Both the position numbers and the translations under genes were made by a program. Positions 37,074-45,250 of a DNA stretch of 64,000 nucleotides are shown piece by piece; positions within the stretch are counted from its first letter, which is position 1, and each line of letters begins with the position of its first letter. The stretch covers positions 3,281,501-3,345,500 of the forward strand of contig NZ_CP133091.1 in NCBI RefSeq assembly GCF_030908385.1. The letters run 5' to 3'. This DNA is from Mangrovimonas sp. YM274. Its GTDB lineage: Bacteria; Bacteroidota; Bacteroidia; Flavobacteriales; Flavobacteriaceae. Below the pieces are notes generated by a model. It did not search any database. It was not told the origin of the DNA and saw only the letters and a list, made by a program, of their open reading frames with translations.

Positions 37074-38084
37074 TTAAAATTGGTTGACGAAGGTTTTCAC
37101 TTTTGAATTGAACAATTCTGCTCGATCCAACTTTACTTCTATGGGTAAATAGAACAGGTTATCTTGATGTTTGAAATGTGGAGATAGCCGCATATAATCC
37201 TTTTCGGTAGTGATGATCAATTCTTCGTTTTTCAACATAGCAATCTCACTTTCTGAAAAATCGTGATGATCTTTAAAATTTAAATGCTTAAAATCCAATT
37301 TAAAGGATTCTAAATACTGCAAGAAAGGCTTAGGATTGGCAATCCCAGTTACCAAGGTAAACTTTCTCCCCTTCAACAAATCAAGAGACATGTCTCCTTT
37401 TTGACCTTTAAGTACACTAGAATAATCAATGGAACTAAAAAACACCTCTTGACCTTCCCTTGGATTCAATTGCTTGATAATTTCTGTTTTTTCAACTTCA
37501 TCCAAATTGTTTGGGCATTTGGTAACAACAATCACATCCGCACGTTTGGCACCAGATCGTGGCTCTCTTAAATCGCCTGTAGGCAACAATATATCATTCG
37601 CGTATAATTTGGAATACGAAGTCAACAACACATAAAATCCTGCCTTAACTTTTCGATGCTGAAAAGCATCGTCCAAAAGGATAATTTCAGGAGCACTTTT
37701 CAATTTGCGTAATTCGGCAATACCATGACGCCTGTCCTCATCGACACACACCAAAAGATCTTCAAACTTAGAATGAAACTGAAAAGGTTCATCGCCAATA
37801 TCCTCCACTGTTGTTTCGTCATTGGCCAAAAGAAACCCTTTGGTTTGCCTCCTATAGCCCCTACTCAAAGTTGCTAGAGTTCGATCTTCCTTCAATAACC
37901 TCACTAAATATTCAATCATTGGCGTTTTACCGGTTCCCCCTACACTCAAATTACCAACTGCGATTACAGGAAAATTGTATTCCGTTGACTTAAAAACACC
38001 AACATCATATAATTTATTTCGCATCCAAGTGACCACATAATAAACAGGAACAATCGGCAATAAAAGCTTCCGAAGTAAGTACAT
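37074..38084 (-). CDS. lpxK: Tetraacyldisaccharide 4'-kinase
   Basis: A 336-residue inner-membrane-associated kinase that phosphorylates the 4' position of the lipid A precursor. Walker-A segment G-N-L-S-V-G-G-T-G-K-T-P, then L-S-R-G-Y-R-R and D-D-A-F-Q-H-R are family signatures. An N-terminal hydrophobic stretch (~7-20) matches the membrane-anchoring helix. Convergent with the hybrid kinase gene, ending 2 bp after its stop codon; no terminator hairpin is obvious between them. Confidence 0.95.
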   Translation of the reverse strand: MYLLRKLLLPIVPVYYVVTWMRNKLYDVGVFKSTEYNFPVIAVGNLSVGGTGKTPMIEYLVRLLKEDRTLATLSRGYRRQTKGFLLANDETTVEDIGDEPFQFHSKFEDLLVCVDEDRRHGIAELRKLKSAPEIILLDDAFQHRKVKAGFYVLLTSYSKLYANDILLPTGDLREPRSGAKRADVIVVTKCPNNLDEVEKTEIIKQLNPREGQEVFFSSIDYSSVLKGQKGDMSLDLLKGRKFTLVTGIANPKPFLQYLESFKLDFKHLNFKDHHDFSESEIAMLKNEELIITTEKDYMRLSPHFKHQDNLFYLPIEVKLDRAELFNSKVKTFVNQF

Positions 38085-38197
38085 AAATAACTATTTAAAA
38101 CAGCATTGAATTGGTTTGGCAATATAGTCAATATTTAAATGATGCTTCTTTACAATTTCTAACCTCAGGAAAACTGTCGAGGGTATCACTTTATTTT

Positions 38198-38205
38198 TAT
38201 CTTTG
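38198..38205 (+). promoter_or_regulatory. -7 element TATCTTTG for the Nif3-like gene
   Basis: Exact TAnnTTTG match 17 nt before the ATG at 38223, in the divergent spacer with lpxK. Confidence 0.45.
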
Positions 38206-38222
38206 AAACAAACAATACTTTT

Positions 38223-39317
38223 ATGCTTATAAAAGATGTCATTGCGCATTTAGAAGATTTGGCCCCAACGGCCTATGCAGAAGATTTTGACAATGTAGGC
38301 CTTTTGGTAGGAGATAAAAACACTCCGCTAAAAGGTGTTTTGGTAACTTTGGACACCTTGGAAGCCGTGGTTGATGAAGCCATAGAGCACAACTGCAATC
38401 TTATTGTGAGCTTCCACCCCATCATTTTTAAAGGCTTAAAAAAATTAAACGGTAACAGTTACGTAGAGCGAGTGGTGATTAAAGCCATTCAACATAACAT
38501 TGCCATTTATGCCATCCATACGGCATTAGACAATGCTCTACAGGGCGTTAACGATATTATCTGTAATCAATTAGAACTGAATTCCAAAGAAATATTGATT
38601 CCGCAAAAAAGCACCATAAAAAAACTGACCACCTATGTTCCTACGGAATCTGCTGTTCAGTTACGCGAAGCTCTATTTGCTGCAGGAGCTGGCAGTATAG
38701 GTAATTACGATCAATGTAGTTTTAATACGGAAGGAACCGGAACCTTTAAAGGAAATGCCTCCTCCAATCCTACCAAAGGTAAAAAGGAAACATTGCATTA
38801 TGAACCAGAAACCCAAGTTTCAGTAACCTTTCAAAAACATCACGAATCTGGCATTCTAGAGGCTCTTTTTTCTGCTCATCCGTATGAGGAAGTCGCCTAT
38901 GAAGTGCAAACTTTGGACAACACCAACCAAACCATAGGCATTGGAATGGTTGGGGAATTGGACAAAGAAATGAAACCTGAGACCTTTTTAAATTACGTAA
39001 AGGGAAAAATGAACGTTTCGGTAATTAGGCATACCGAACTACCAAATAACCCCATCAAAAAGGTCGCTGTTTTGGGTGGTTCTGGCAGCTTTGCCATTGG
39101 TGCGGCAAAAGCAGCAAAAGCCGACATCCTAATTACTTCAGATTTAAAATATCATGACTTCTTTTCCGCCGAAAACCAAATTATTTTAGCAGATATAGGA
39201 CATTACGAAAGCGAACAGCACACAAAAACATTTTTAGCAGACTATCTATCAAAAAAAATTACTAATTTTGCAGTCGTTTTATCGATGACAAATACCAATC
39301 CAGTAAAGTATTTATAA
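38223..39317 (+). CDS. Nif3-like dinuclear metal-centre protein (YqfO type)
   Basis: A 364-residue protein. The N-terminal Nif3 part contains E-D-F-D-N-V-G-L-L-V-G and S-F-H-P-I-I-F, the first metal-binding His; the C-terminal part contains I-A-D-I-G-H-Y-E-S-E, the second. Between them (~140-235) lies the PII-like insertion with H-P-Y-E-E-V-A-Y-E-V that marks the longer YqfO form. The family makes hexameric toroids with two metals per subunit; the proposed GTP-cyclohydrolase-like activity remains uncertain. Followed 2 bp later by the coiled-coil gene, the usual order in Bacteroidota. Confidence 0.9.
   Translation: MLIKDVIAHLEDLAPTAYAEDFDNVGLLVGDKNTPLKGVLVTLDTLEAVVDEAIEHNCNLIVSFHPIIFKGLKKLNGNSYVERVVIKAIQHNIAIYAIHTALDNALQGVNDIICNQLELNSKEILIPQKSTIKKLTTYVPTESAVQLREALFAAGAGSIGNYDQCSFNTEGTGTFKGNASSNPTKGKKETLHYEPETQVSVTFQKHHESGILEALFSAHPYEEVAYEVQTLDNTNQTIGIGMVGELDKEMKPETFLNYVKGKMNVSVIRHTELPNNPIKKVAVLGGSGSFAIGAAKAAKADILITSDLKYHDFFSAENQIILADIGHYESEQHTKTFLADYLSKKITNFAVVLSMTNTNPVKYL
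39263..39270 (+). promoter_or_regulatory. Possible internal -7 element TAATTTTG
   Basis: TAnnTTTG match inside the 3' end of the Nif3-like gene, 49 nt before the coiled-coil protein start. It could allow separate expression of that gene. Confidence 0.3.
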
Positions 39318-39319
39318 TT

Positions 39320-40099
39320 ATGGCAAAAAAAGTTGAAGCTTCTGTTGAAGAACGATTAAGAGCGTTATACGATTTACAATTAATCGATTCCAGAGTAGAC
39401 GAGATCAGAAACTTAAGAGGCGAGCTTCCTTTGGAGGTAAGAGACCTTGAAGATGAAGTAGAAGGATTAAATACAAGACTTGAAAAATTAGGTTCAAATC
39501 TTGAAATGATTGATGAGGAAATCAAAGGGAAGAAAAATTTAATTGAAGAAGCCAAAGCTTTGATTAAAAAATACAGTGAGCAACAAAAAAATGTTAGAAA
39601 TAACAGAGAGTATAACTCATTGACTAAAGAAATAGAGTTTCAGGAATTAGAAATTCAATTGGCCGAAAAACATATTAAAGAGTTCAAGGCACAAATTGAG
39701 CAGAAAAAAGAAATCATTGCTGAAACCAAAGATCGTCTTAAAGACCGTCAAACCCACCTTAAGCACAAACGCAGTGAGTTGGACGCTATTTTAGCCGAGA
39801 CTGAAAAAGAGGAACAAGCTTTGCTTCAGAAATCAGAAGAATACCAAGAGCAGATTGATGCTAGATTGGTAAAAGCTTACCTTAGAATCCGTAGCAATGT
39901 GAAGAATGGATTAGCAGTTGTGCCAATTGAAAGAGGTGCTTCAGGAGGTTCTTTCTTTACTATTCCACCACAAATTCAAGTAGAAATTGCTTCTCGTAAA
40001 AAAGTAATTACAGATGAACACAGTGGACGTATTTTGGTAGATGCGCAGTTAGCCGATGAACAAAGAGAGAAAATGGAAAAATTGTTCTCTAAGCTTTAA
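39320..40099 (+). CDS. Coiled-coil protein with a degenerate C4 zinc-ribbon domain
   Basis: A 259-residue protein: long antiparallel coiled coil (~10-180), then a short domain lined up with the C4-type zinc ribbon of the CT398/HP0958 family. Where the family has C-x-G-C the sequence reads G-A-S-G-G-S, and where it has C-x-x-C-G-R-I-L it reads D-E-H-S-G-R-I-L, so all four zinc cysteines are lost while I-P-P-Q and G-R-I-L-V-D remain. The family includes chaperone-like proteins acting on sigma-54 or flagellar factors in other phyla; the role here is unknown. Ends with a clear terminator. Confidence 0.82.
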   Translation: MAKKVEASVEERLRALYDLQLIDSRVDEIRNLRGELPLEVRDLEDEVEGLNTRLEKLGSNLEMIDEEIKGKKNLIEEAKALIKKYSEQQKNVRNNREYNSLTKEIEFQELEIQLAEKHIKEFKAQIEQKKEIIAETKDRLKDRQTHLKHKRSELDAILAETEKEEQALLQKSEEYQEQIDARLVKAYLRIRSNVKNGLAVVPIERGASGGSFFTIPPQIQVEIASRKKVITDEHSGRILVDAQLADEQREKMEKLFSKL

Positions 40100-40120
40100 A
40101 CCATCATAAAACTTCATATA

Positions 40121-40153
40121 AAAATCCCTAGTCCTTCGGCTAGGGATTTTTTT
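40121..40153 (+). terminator. Terminator after the coiled-coil gene
   Basis: Eleven-base-pair stem AAAATCCCTAG/CTAGGGATTTT with an 8-nt TCCTTCGG loop and a following T run, 21 bp after the stop codon. Confidence 0.9.
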
Positions 40154-40219
40154 GTGACTACTTTCTTATAGTTTCCCATAAGGTTTTCCAAAGTCCCACG
40201 ACTATTAAAAGAAAACGCT

Positions 40220-40879
40220 ATGAAATCTATCAGCTCCTTTATCATTGCCCTTCTATTTTTCAGTTGCAACAACCACGCACAGGTAACCCCGAAACAACAA
40301 GCCTTAATGAATGTCGAACCAATTGAAGTTCCTTTGGAAAATGGTTTGGCCCGCGCCTATTTTGCCAGTGGATGCTTTTGGTGTGCCGAAGCCATTTACG
40401 AAAGTGTAAAAGGTGTGGAAGAAGCCATTTCTGGGTATTCCGGAGGCCACTCAGAAAACCCTACGTATGAAGACAGCAACACAGGACGCACAGGTCATGC
40501 TGAAGCCATTGAAGTGATTTACGATCCAAAAGTGGTGGATTTTGCCACCTTGGTGGATGTCTATTTCAACTCCCAAGACCCCACTCAATTCAACGGACAA
40601 GGTCCTGACAAGGGCAGCCAATACCGCTCCATTATTTTTTACCAAAATGAAGAACAGAAGCAAATAGCTATTGTCAAAAAAGCAACTTGGGCTAAAAAAC
40701 TAAATACTGAAATCGCTGCTGAAATCATGCCGTTCCAAAAATTTTGGGAAGCCGAAGCCTATCATCAGGATTTTGAAAAGCGTAACCCCAATCACCCTTA
40801 CATCAAAAATGTCTCCCAACGACGTTTGGAAAATTTCAAGCGCAGCTGCCCTATGCTCATCAAAAATGAGGATGAATAA
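40220..40879 (+). CDS. msrA: Peptide-methionine (S)-S-oxide reductase, exported
   Basis: A 219-residue protein that reduces methionine-S-sulfoxide in damaged proteins. Catalytic Cys lies in S-G-C-F-W-C-A-E; family segments S-G-Y-S-G-G, G-H-A-E-A-I-E-V and S-Q-Y-R-S-I-I follow. The N-terminus (I-A-L-L-F-F-S-C-N-N) is a signal with a lipobox-like cysteine, so this copy is probably a lipoprotein or periplasmic enzyme protecting envelope proteins. Monocistronic, with terminators on both sides. Confidence 0.95.
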   Translation: MKSISSFIIALLFFSCNNHAQVTPKQQALMNVEPIEVPLENGLARAYFASGCFWCAEAIYESVKGVEEAISGYSGGHSENPTYEDSNTGRTGHAEAIEVIYDPKVVDFATLVDVYFNSQDPTQFNGQGPDKGSQYRSIIFYQNEEQKQIAIVKKATWAKKLNTEIAAEIMPFQKFWEAEAYHQDFEKRNPNHPYIKNVSQRRLENFKRSCPMLIKNEDE

Positions 40880-40897
40880 ACATCAAATTCAAACATA

Positions 40898-40926
40898 GAA
40901 AAGCCCACAATAAAAGTGGGCTTTTC
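40898..40926. terminator. Bidirectional terminator
   Basis: Eleven-base-pair stem GAAAAGCCCAC/GTGGGCTTTTC with a 7-nt loop, between convergent msrA and the T9SS cargo gene. Confidence 0.8.
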
Positions 40927-40956
40927 AGCTGCAATAACATTTATACTATTAAACAA

Positions 40957-43900
40957 TTATCGCCTAGATTGAATCAACTTACCTGTTACACGCTCTCCAT
41001 TCACCGTCAATACATAAATGAGCGTATTGTTTTGCAGGGCGGGTAAATTAACGTTATACGAGTTTTCACCTTGCTTTAAATCTCCCTCAAAAACCATTTT
41101 AACACGTTGCCCCAATAGGTTCATCAACTCAAGACTTCCCTTAGAGTCTTCGGGCGCCAATACCTTAAAGTTCACTTGATCGTTAAATGGATTTGGATAG
41201 GCTTTAATAGTTGTTTTGGAAGGAAGTTGCTTTATGGACGTGTCTTCTGTTGCCGACATTCTAGCTACAGGAGCCACCTCTTCTCCCTCACAATTTTCAG
41301 GTTCTGACACACACATCAAACCTCCTTTTATTCTAGCTTTGATACTAAACCCATCCCCTGCATTAATTGTAAACTGAACCTCATCTTGCCAATCGCCATC
41401 ATTATTATTATACTCATAATCTACAACTCCCTCTACATCCAAAGGACTTGTAACTTGTAAAGTAATCTCTGCAGAAGAGCAACTCGCGGGCACTGCCACT
41501 ATAACAGTTGGTTTTCCTGGATTGTTTACTGAAGCAACATTTACAGTCAAACTCTGAGATTCACATAATGTTGGAGATGCTCCTGTTCCTTTAACATAAT
41601 AACCATCTCCCGCTGTCAAGCCTGTCCACGTTAAAACACCTTCAACAGCATCATCACTATCCAAAGGACCGCCTACTGCTACATCGCCAGAATCATAAAG
41701 CTGATAACTTACACCAGTCTCATAATTTATCGAGCTTATTGTCCCTGTATTTGGATTTGAACTACAAATGGAGCTTCCCGTCAACATCAATGCCACTGGA
41801 TTTGTAATCTCTGTAACATTTGCAGGCAAACTCGCAGATTCACAAAATGCTGATGAGGCCACACTACCCTTTACGTAATAACCATTTCCTGCTGCCAAGC
41901 CTGTCCACGTTAAAACACCTTCAACAGCATCATCGCTGTCCAAAGGACTACCTACAGCCACATCGCCAGAATCATAAAGCTGGTAACTTACACCAGTCTC
42001 ATAATTCGTGGAACTTATTGTTCCTGTATTTATATCTTCACTACAGATTGAGCTTCCCGTCAACACCAATACCACAGGATTAGTAACCTCAATAACATTT
42101 GCAGGCAAACTCTCAGAATCGCATATTGTTGGTGACGCTCCAGTTCCCTTTACATAATAACCATTTCCTGTCGCTAAGCCCGTCCACGTCAAAACACCTT
42201 CAACAGCATCATCGCTGTCCAAAGGACTACCTAAAGCCACATCGCCAGAATCATAAAGCTGATAACTTACTCCAGTTTCATAATTCGTGGAACTTATTGT
42301 CCCCGTATTTGGATTTGCACTACAGATTGAGCTTCCCGTCAACACCAATACCACAGGATTAGTAACCTCAATAACATTTACAGGCAAACTCTCAGATTCG
42401 CATAATGTTGGTGACGCTCCAGTTCCCTTTACATAATAACCATTTCCTGCCGCTAAGCCCGTCCATGTTAAAACACCTTCAACAGCATCATCGCTGTCCA
42501 AAGGACTACCTACAGCCACATCGCCAGAATCATAAAGCTGATAACTTACTCCAGTTTCATAATTCGTGGAACTTATTGTTCCTGTATTTATGTCTTCACT
42601 ACAAATGGAGCTTCCCGTCAACACCAATGCCACTGGATTAGTAACCTCAATAACATTTGCAGGCAAACTCTCAGATTCGCATAATGTTGGTGATGCCCCA
42701 GTTCCCTTAACATAATAACCATTTCCTGCCGCTAAGCCCGTCCATGTTAAAACGCCTTCAACAGCATCATCGCTGTCCAAAGGACTACCTACAGCCACAT
42801 CGCCAGAATCATAAAGTTGATAACTCACTCCAGTTTCATAATTTGTAGAACTTATTGTCCCAGTATTCATGTCTTCACTACAAATAGAGCTCCCCATTAA
42901 TTCAAGAATTGAAGGCAATGCATTTATAGTTACAGGAACTTCTATAGGATTTAAGCAAACTCCACCTGTAGGGGTAAAAGTAATTGTATAATCTCCAGGA
43001 GTACTGGCCGCTAAATCTATCTCTCCTGGAATTAGAGGATTTGAAACCGCCCATACCAATCCATCTGGTGTAGCACTAAACATTCCACTAGAAGATGGCG
43101 AAACAGTTGGTGGGGCCGTACCTAAATTACAGTACTCATCTAAATAGTCCAATTGAGCTTCCCCAAATTGAAAGTTTACCGGAATAGGGTCCACAAAATC
43201 TTTAAGAGCCGCATTGTAGGAATCCGACGCCTTTGTTTTCACAAATACTGTTTTAATATTAATCGCAGTACAGTTGTTACCCGTACTTTCTATTATACCA
43301 TCAATATTTACGGCTGCTTCCACAAAAGCAAAAGGGATATAAGTTGAAGAGTCAAAGGCTTCAAATGGAACAGAAACCCCACTATCTCCATTGGTTGCTC
43401 CATACGCAGAACCTGCTATATCAGTAATAGGATATTCAACAAATTTATAAGAATTAGGATTACCTTCCTCTCCTTCCCAAACATAGTAATGGACATTAGC
43501 ATTGGTCCCCCCATTACTATATTCCATAGACAACACAAAATCTCCTGGAGTTCTTCCGTTTGAACTCGATAGATCTATTTCTGTTTCCCCATCATCCTCT
43601 AAACCTACCGAAGTAAACGTTCCGTCAGAATTACGAGCAAACTTTCCCTGTGAAAATTCAAAGTCAATATAACTAGTCCCATTGGTTGTCAACCTATCAC
43701 CTGCTAGGATAAGCCACTTTTGAGTATCTTCAACGTTTGTAGTTTGATGCAAGAGCACTGTATTAATATCACATTTACTGGTTGGTTTTCCTGATGACCA
43801 ACTCCAATCATTTGGATTATCTCCAAATGAACTTCCCCCTGTAAAACTTAAATCGGCCTGGGAATTAAAATCATCCCGAACAAAACCGGTCGAAGTCTCA

Positions 43901-44199
43901 TCCACCGCCTTCCATACGTTCACTCCATCTACCTCCACTTCCTCAATAACAAAACCTCCTGCACCACCGCCATTAATCCAGTCTCCATTAGCACTAGAGA
44001 GCAAATTTCCGTCTATCTCAAAACCACCTGTTGGAGGATTTACTGGAGCTACTTGAGAAAAAGTAATGAACGTAAAAAAAAGAACGATGATCAACATTGT
44101 CCTTTGTAAGATAAAATGTAATAATTGAGGAAAAGAAATGTTTTCGAGTAAAGGTATTACACAGTACTCTTTACCAAAAATTGTTGTTTGTGTTTTCAT
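40957..44199 (-). CDS. Large secreted protein with five 93-residue repeats and a T9SS type A sorting domain
   Basis: A 1080-residue protein. A start at 44199 gives a long n-region; an internal ATG at 44097 would give a signal peptide directly (I-I-V-L-F-F-T-F-I-T-F-S-Q). Residues ~40-330 form a unique N-terminal domain; ~335-430 an Ig-like region; ~432-896 five tandem repeats starting L-T-G-S-S-I-C; the last ~75 residues are the T9SS type A sorting signal with A-Y-P-N-P-F and L-L-G-Q-R-V. It should be exported by type IX secretion and displayed on the surface. Possible adhesin; no enzymatic motif is seen. Confidence 0.88.
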   Translation of the reverse strand: MKTQTTIFGKEYCVIPLLENISFPQLLHFILQRTMLIIVLFFTFITFSQVAPVNPPTGGFEIDGNLLSSANGDWINGGGAGGFVIEEVEVDGVNVWKAVDETSTGFVRDDFNSQADLSFTGGSSFGDNPNDWSWSSGKPTSKCDINTVLLHQTTNVEDTQKWLILAGDRLTTNGTSYIDFEFSQGKFARNSDGTFTSVGLEDDGETEIDLSSSNGRTPGDFVLSMEYSNGGTNANVHYYVWEGEEGNPNSYKFVEYPITDIAGSAYGATNGDSGVSVPFEAFDSSTYIPFAFVEAAVNIDGIIESTGNNCTAINIKTVFVKTKASDSYNAALKDFVDPIPVNFQFGEAQLDYLDEYCNLGTAPPTVSPSSSGMFSATPDGLVWAVSNPLIPGEIDLAASTPGDYTITFTPTGGVCLNPIEVPVTINALPSILELMGSSICSEDMNTGTISSTNYETGVSYQLYDSGDVAVGSPLDSDDAVEGVLTWTGLAAGNGYYVKGTGASPTLCESESLPANVIEVTNPVALVLTGSSICSEDINTGTISSTNYETGVSYQLYDSGDVAVGSPLDSDDAVEGVLTWTGLAAGNGYYVKGTGASPTLCESESLPVNVIEVTNPVVLVLTGSSICSANPNTGTISSTNYETGVSYQLYDSGDVALGSPLDSDDAVEGVLTWTGLATGNGYYVKGTGASPTICDSESLPANVIEVTNPVVLVLTGSSICSEDINTGTISSTNYETGVSYQLYDSGDVAVGSPLDSDDAVEGVLTWTGLAAGNGYYVKGSVASSAFCESASLPANVTEITNPVALMLTGSSICSSNPNTGTISSINYETGVSYQLYDSGDVAVGGPLDSDDAVEGVLTWTGLTAGDGYYVKGTGASPTLCESQSLTVNVASVNNPGKPTVIVAVPASCSSAEITLQVTSPLDVEGVVDYEYNNNDGDWQDEVQFTINAGDGFSIKARIKGGLMCVSEPENCEGEEVAPVARMSATEDTSIKQLPSKTTIKAYPNPFNDQVNFKVLAPEDSKGSLELMNLLGQRVKMVFEGDLKQGENSYNVNLPALQNNTLIYVLTVNGERVTGKLIQSRR
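41511..42905 (-). repeat. Five tandem 279-bp coding repeats
   Basis: The same marker (GAGCTTCCCG or close) lies at 41771, 42050, 42329, 42608 and 42887, exactly 279 bp apart each time, so each unit is 93 codons with no indels. Units begin L-T-G-S-S-I-C and carry Y-E-T-G-V-S-Y-Q-L-Y-D-S and V-L-T-W-T-G-L. High base identity between units suggests recent expansion or ongoing conversion. Confidence 0.92.
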
Positions 44200-44717
44200 T
44201 GGTCTTAGAATTAAATTGGTTAATAAATAATGCTTAGGTAAATCCTTGATAGATCAAGAGGTTCTAAAACCAAACACAAGAAAATATAAGTCAACAGCCA
44301 TTGGGAGCTTTGCCCATAACATAAATACCTCGAAATAGTGTGTAATTGATAGCAAAAATTCTACACAATCACAGAAGATGTTGGTGCCAGTTTGCTATTA
44401 ATAAATTTAATCTTGGAGAGAATTGCGAATTACATTCAATTCGACTTTGATGTACATCTAAACTAATTTTAAAAAATACGTTGGCAAAATAAAACCGTTG
44501 GACGACTAAAATTAACTTTAATTTACTGATTTAAAGAAGAATATAACTACAATCAATAAGTTTCAAAGACTTTTTATGAACCAATTTTCAACAAAATCAT
44601 CCAAACCCAAAGCTTCACCCGTATATATTATAAATATCCCGCAGTTTGCGTCTATATATATTGAAAGCGCTTCGACCAATGGTCGAAGCGCTTTTTCTTT
44701 AAATATTTCTTTAAGAA
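44200..44717. other. 518-bp intergenic region upstream of the T9SS cargo gene
   Basis: A+T-rich DNA that should hold the promoter of the large secreted protein (minus strand) and ends with the hairpin at 44664-44694. A 64-codon frame on the plus strand (44576-44770) runs across the hairpin and into the next gene and is not called. No other feature is recognised. Confidence 0.4.
44664..44694 (-). terminator. Long perfect hairpin downstream of the CDGSH gene
   Basis: Fifteen-base-pair inverted repeat AAAGCGCTTCGACCA/TGGTCGAAGCGCTTT around one base, 24 bp beyond the minus-strand stop. The T-rich flank (TTTTTCTTT) is on the plus strand, so the U tract for the minus-strand transcript is poor; it may still stop or process the RNA. 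Confidence 0.6.
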
Positions 44718-45137
44718 CTATCCCTCAAAATCAATCTTCCTGTGGGTGCCATCACAATAGGGCTTGTTAGCAGAACCTCCACAACGGCAAAAAGCAGTCG
44801 TTTTATCTTTGGTCTCAGTTCGGCCATCCGTATGGTTCACACTTAAGGTACCGTGTACCAATAACGGTCCATTTTCCATAATCTCCACTTTAGTTTCCAT
44901 CGCTTTAGTATTATCTTGTTTTGCACCGTTCATATAAAAACTCAATGCGCCAGAAGGGCATTGCTTCACTTGATTAACAAGGTCCAATGTGGATGCTGCC
45001 TGAATTTTAATCCATGGTTTATCCTGAGGCTGAAAAACATTAGGCAAGCCCTTAACACACACTCCCGAATGAATACATTTTCGAGGCTCCCAAACTATGG
45101 TCATCTCTCCATTGGTATATTCTTTTGTAGCACTCAT
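44718..45137 (-). CDS. Fusion of a YjdI-type 4Fe-4S domain and a CDGSH iron-sulfur domain
   Basis: A 139-residue protein; the ATG at 45137 (M-S-A-T-K-E-Y) is chosen over an upstream start with no conserved sequence. Residues ~10-68 resemble the Fer4_19/YjdI domain (V-W-E-P-R-K-C-I-H-S-G-V-C, then Q-C-P-S-G-A-L). Residues ~100-137 hold a CDGSH domain with C-R-C-G-G-S and P-Y-C-D-G-T-H, the variant with Thr in place of Ser before the ligand His. It probably binds two iron-sulfur centres in the cytoplasm; the redox partner is unknown. Divergent from kynU. Confidence 0.85.
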   Translation of the reverse strand: MSATKEYTNGEMTIVWEPRKCIHSGVCVKGLPNVFQPQDKPWIKIQAASTLDLVNQVKQCPSGALSFYMNGAKQDNTKAMETKVEIMENGPLLVHGTLSVNHTDGRTETKDKTTAFCRCGGSANKPYCDGTHRKIDFEG

Positions 45138-45217
45138 AACTATGGTTTTAATTAAAGATACAAATTTCATGTTGAAATCTCAGCTCTTTTAGACTTCATT
45201 CATAGATTTATAATTCC

Positions 45218-45225
45218 TATTTTTG
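45218..45225 (+). promoter_or_regulatory. -7 element TATTTTTG for the kynurenine cluster
   Basis: TAnnTTTG match 25 nt before the TTG start of kynU; the likely promoter for the catabolic run. Confidence 0.4.
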
Positions 45226-45250
45226 TGAACAACCCAAAATATTTTTACAA

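Noticed and set aside
41820-42641. Repeated plus-strand frames of 78-87 codons
   Set aside because: They recur only because the opposite-strand T9SS gene has 279-bp repeats; shadows of the real gene.
41511-42905. Possible CRISPR-like array
   Set aside because: Units are 279 bp, coding and in frame; there are no short identical repeats with unique spacers and no cas genes.
44576-44770. 64-codon plus-strand frame upstream of kynU
   Set aside because: It crosses the long hairpin and overlaps the CDGSH gene on the other strand; no family resemblance.
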